A stretch of 13,455 bases of DNA, taken from the NCBI GenBank assembly GCA_016780605.1, contig JADHLS010000047.1, forward strand, positions 1 to 13,455, given 5' to 3'. Made by a program: the position numbers and the translations under genes. Position 1 is the first letter of the stretch. Every line of letters begins with the position of its first letter. The notes under the pieces were generated by a model. That model saw only the letters and a program-made list of their open reading frames with translations, was not told where the DNA came from and did not search any database. Source of the stretch: Reyranella sp. (GTDB taxonomy: Bacteria > Pseudomonadota > Alphaproteobacteria > Reyranellales > Reyranellaceae). Shown piece by piece: positions 13,204 to 13,455 of the stretch.

Positions 13204-13392
13204 ATGGGTGATGGGCCGCCGCCGTTGCGACGAGTCATGTCGCCTTGCATCGGTATCTGCACGCTCGATCCCAAGAGCGGCTTCTGCCTCGGCTGCAAGC
13301 GCACCGTCGAGGAGATCGGCCGCTGGATGATGCTGGACGATCGCGATCGGCAGAAGGTTTTGGACCAGCTGCCGTTGCGGAAGATCGCTTAG
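13204..13392 (+). CDS. DUF1289 family small cysteine protein
   Basis: A 62-aa protein of the DUF1289 family, which has no established role. The signature is complete: SPCIGICTLDPKSGFCLGC with Cys15, Cys19, Cys28 and Cys31, then RTVEEIGRWMMLDDRDR. The four cysteines suggest metal binding. ATG at 13204 follows a GGTGATG sequence. ATG at 13237, directly before SPCIG, would give a 51-aa core protein and is a real alternative. The start region contains a direct repeat, ATGGGTGATG at 13191-13200 and again at 13204-13213. It is probably co-transcribed with phaR. Confidence 0.85.
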   Translation: MGDGPPPLRRVMSPCIGICTLDPKSGFCLGCKRTVEEIGRWMMLDDRDRQKVLDQLPLRKIA

Positions 13393-13400
13393 CGCCGGGG

Positions 13401-13421
13401 GCGCGCCACTCCAGTGGCGCG
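13401..13421. repeat. palindromic repeat / possible terminator after the DUF1289 gene
   Basis: CGCGCCACT (13402-13410) and AGTGGCGCG (13413-13421) form a hairpin nine bases after the DUF1289 stop. Positions 13401-13420 match 7615-7633 except for one inserted A, so this is another copy of a dispersed palindromic unit. There is no T-run; it may end the phaR transcript by other means. Confidence 0.55.
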
Positions 13422-13455
13422 TCATGGAGCTAGGAGATCCAATACCACCTCACCC

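Overview
This is a GC-rich window whose genes use GTG and TTG starts alongside ATG. It reads as the chromosome of an alphaproteobacterium. The polyhydroxybutyrate (PHB) gene set, the trans-aconitate methyltransferase type and the DUF1289 protein next to phaR all fit Rhodospirillales or Rhizobiales relatives, perhaps a Reyranella-like organism. The genus is a guess from remembered family resemblance, because there is no rRNA here to test it.

Layout. Positions 1-1452 (minus strand) hold a compact run: a carboxymuconolactone decarboxylase/AhpD-like protein, a Tam-like methyltransferase and the 5' end of gamma-glutamyltranspeptidase. Their ends abut or overlap. Positions 1660-4221 (minus) hold a second run: phaB, an ABC-type substrate-binding protein and panC. 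Positions 4348-7601 (plus) form a block that interrupts the PHB genes. It contains an MFS exporter, a lower-GC islet with an unknown gene broken by one in-frame TAG, a decayed second copy of the MFS 3' end, a HigB/HigA-type toxin-antitoxin pair and a small lipoprotein. A dense nest of inverted repeats (7611-7768) separates this block from phaA (7782-8963, minus). A GNAT acetyltransferase (plus) is divergent from phaA and convergent with the next run.

Positions 9549-12400 (minus) form an apparent operon: a small PhaE-like/coiled-coil protein, a class III-type PHA synthase-like alpha/beta hydrolase with a Cys-Asp-His triad, a four-helix membrane LytTR regulator overlapping the synthase stop by ATGA, and a GFA-type zinc protein. 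Divergent from it are phaR (PHB-responsive repressor) and a DUF1289 gene.

How it works together. PhaA condenses two acetyl-CoA to acetoacetyl-CoA and PhaB reduces it to (R)-3-hydroxybutyryl-CoA. The PhaE-like/PhaC-like pair could polymerise it, releasing CoA, and PhaR senses the polymer. PanC feeds CoA synthesis. The most unusual points are the membrane LytTR regulator coupled to a PHA synthase-like gene, the +1-frame junction between the PhaE-like and PhaC-like genes, the plus-strand block between phaA and phaB, and the islet bracketed by two MFS 3' ends. I saw no CRISPR array, tRNA, rRNA or transposase gene.
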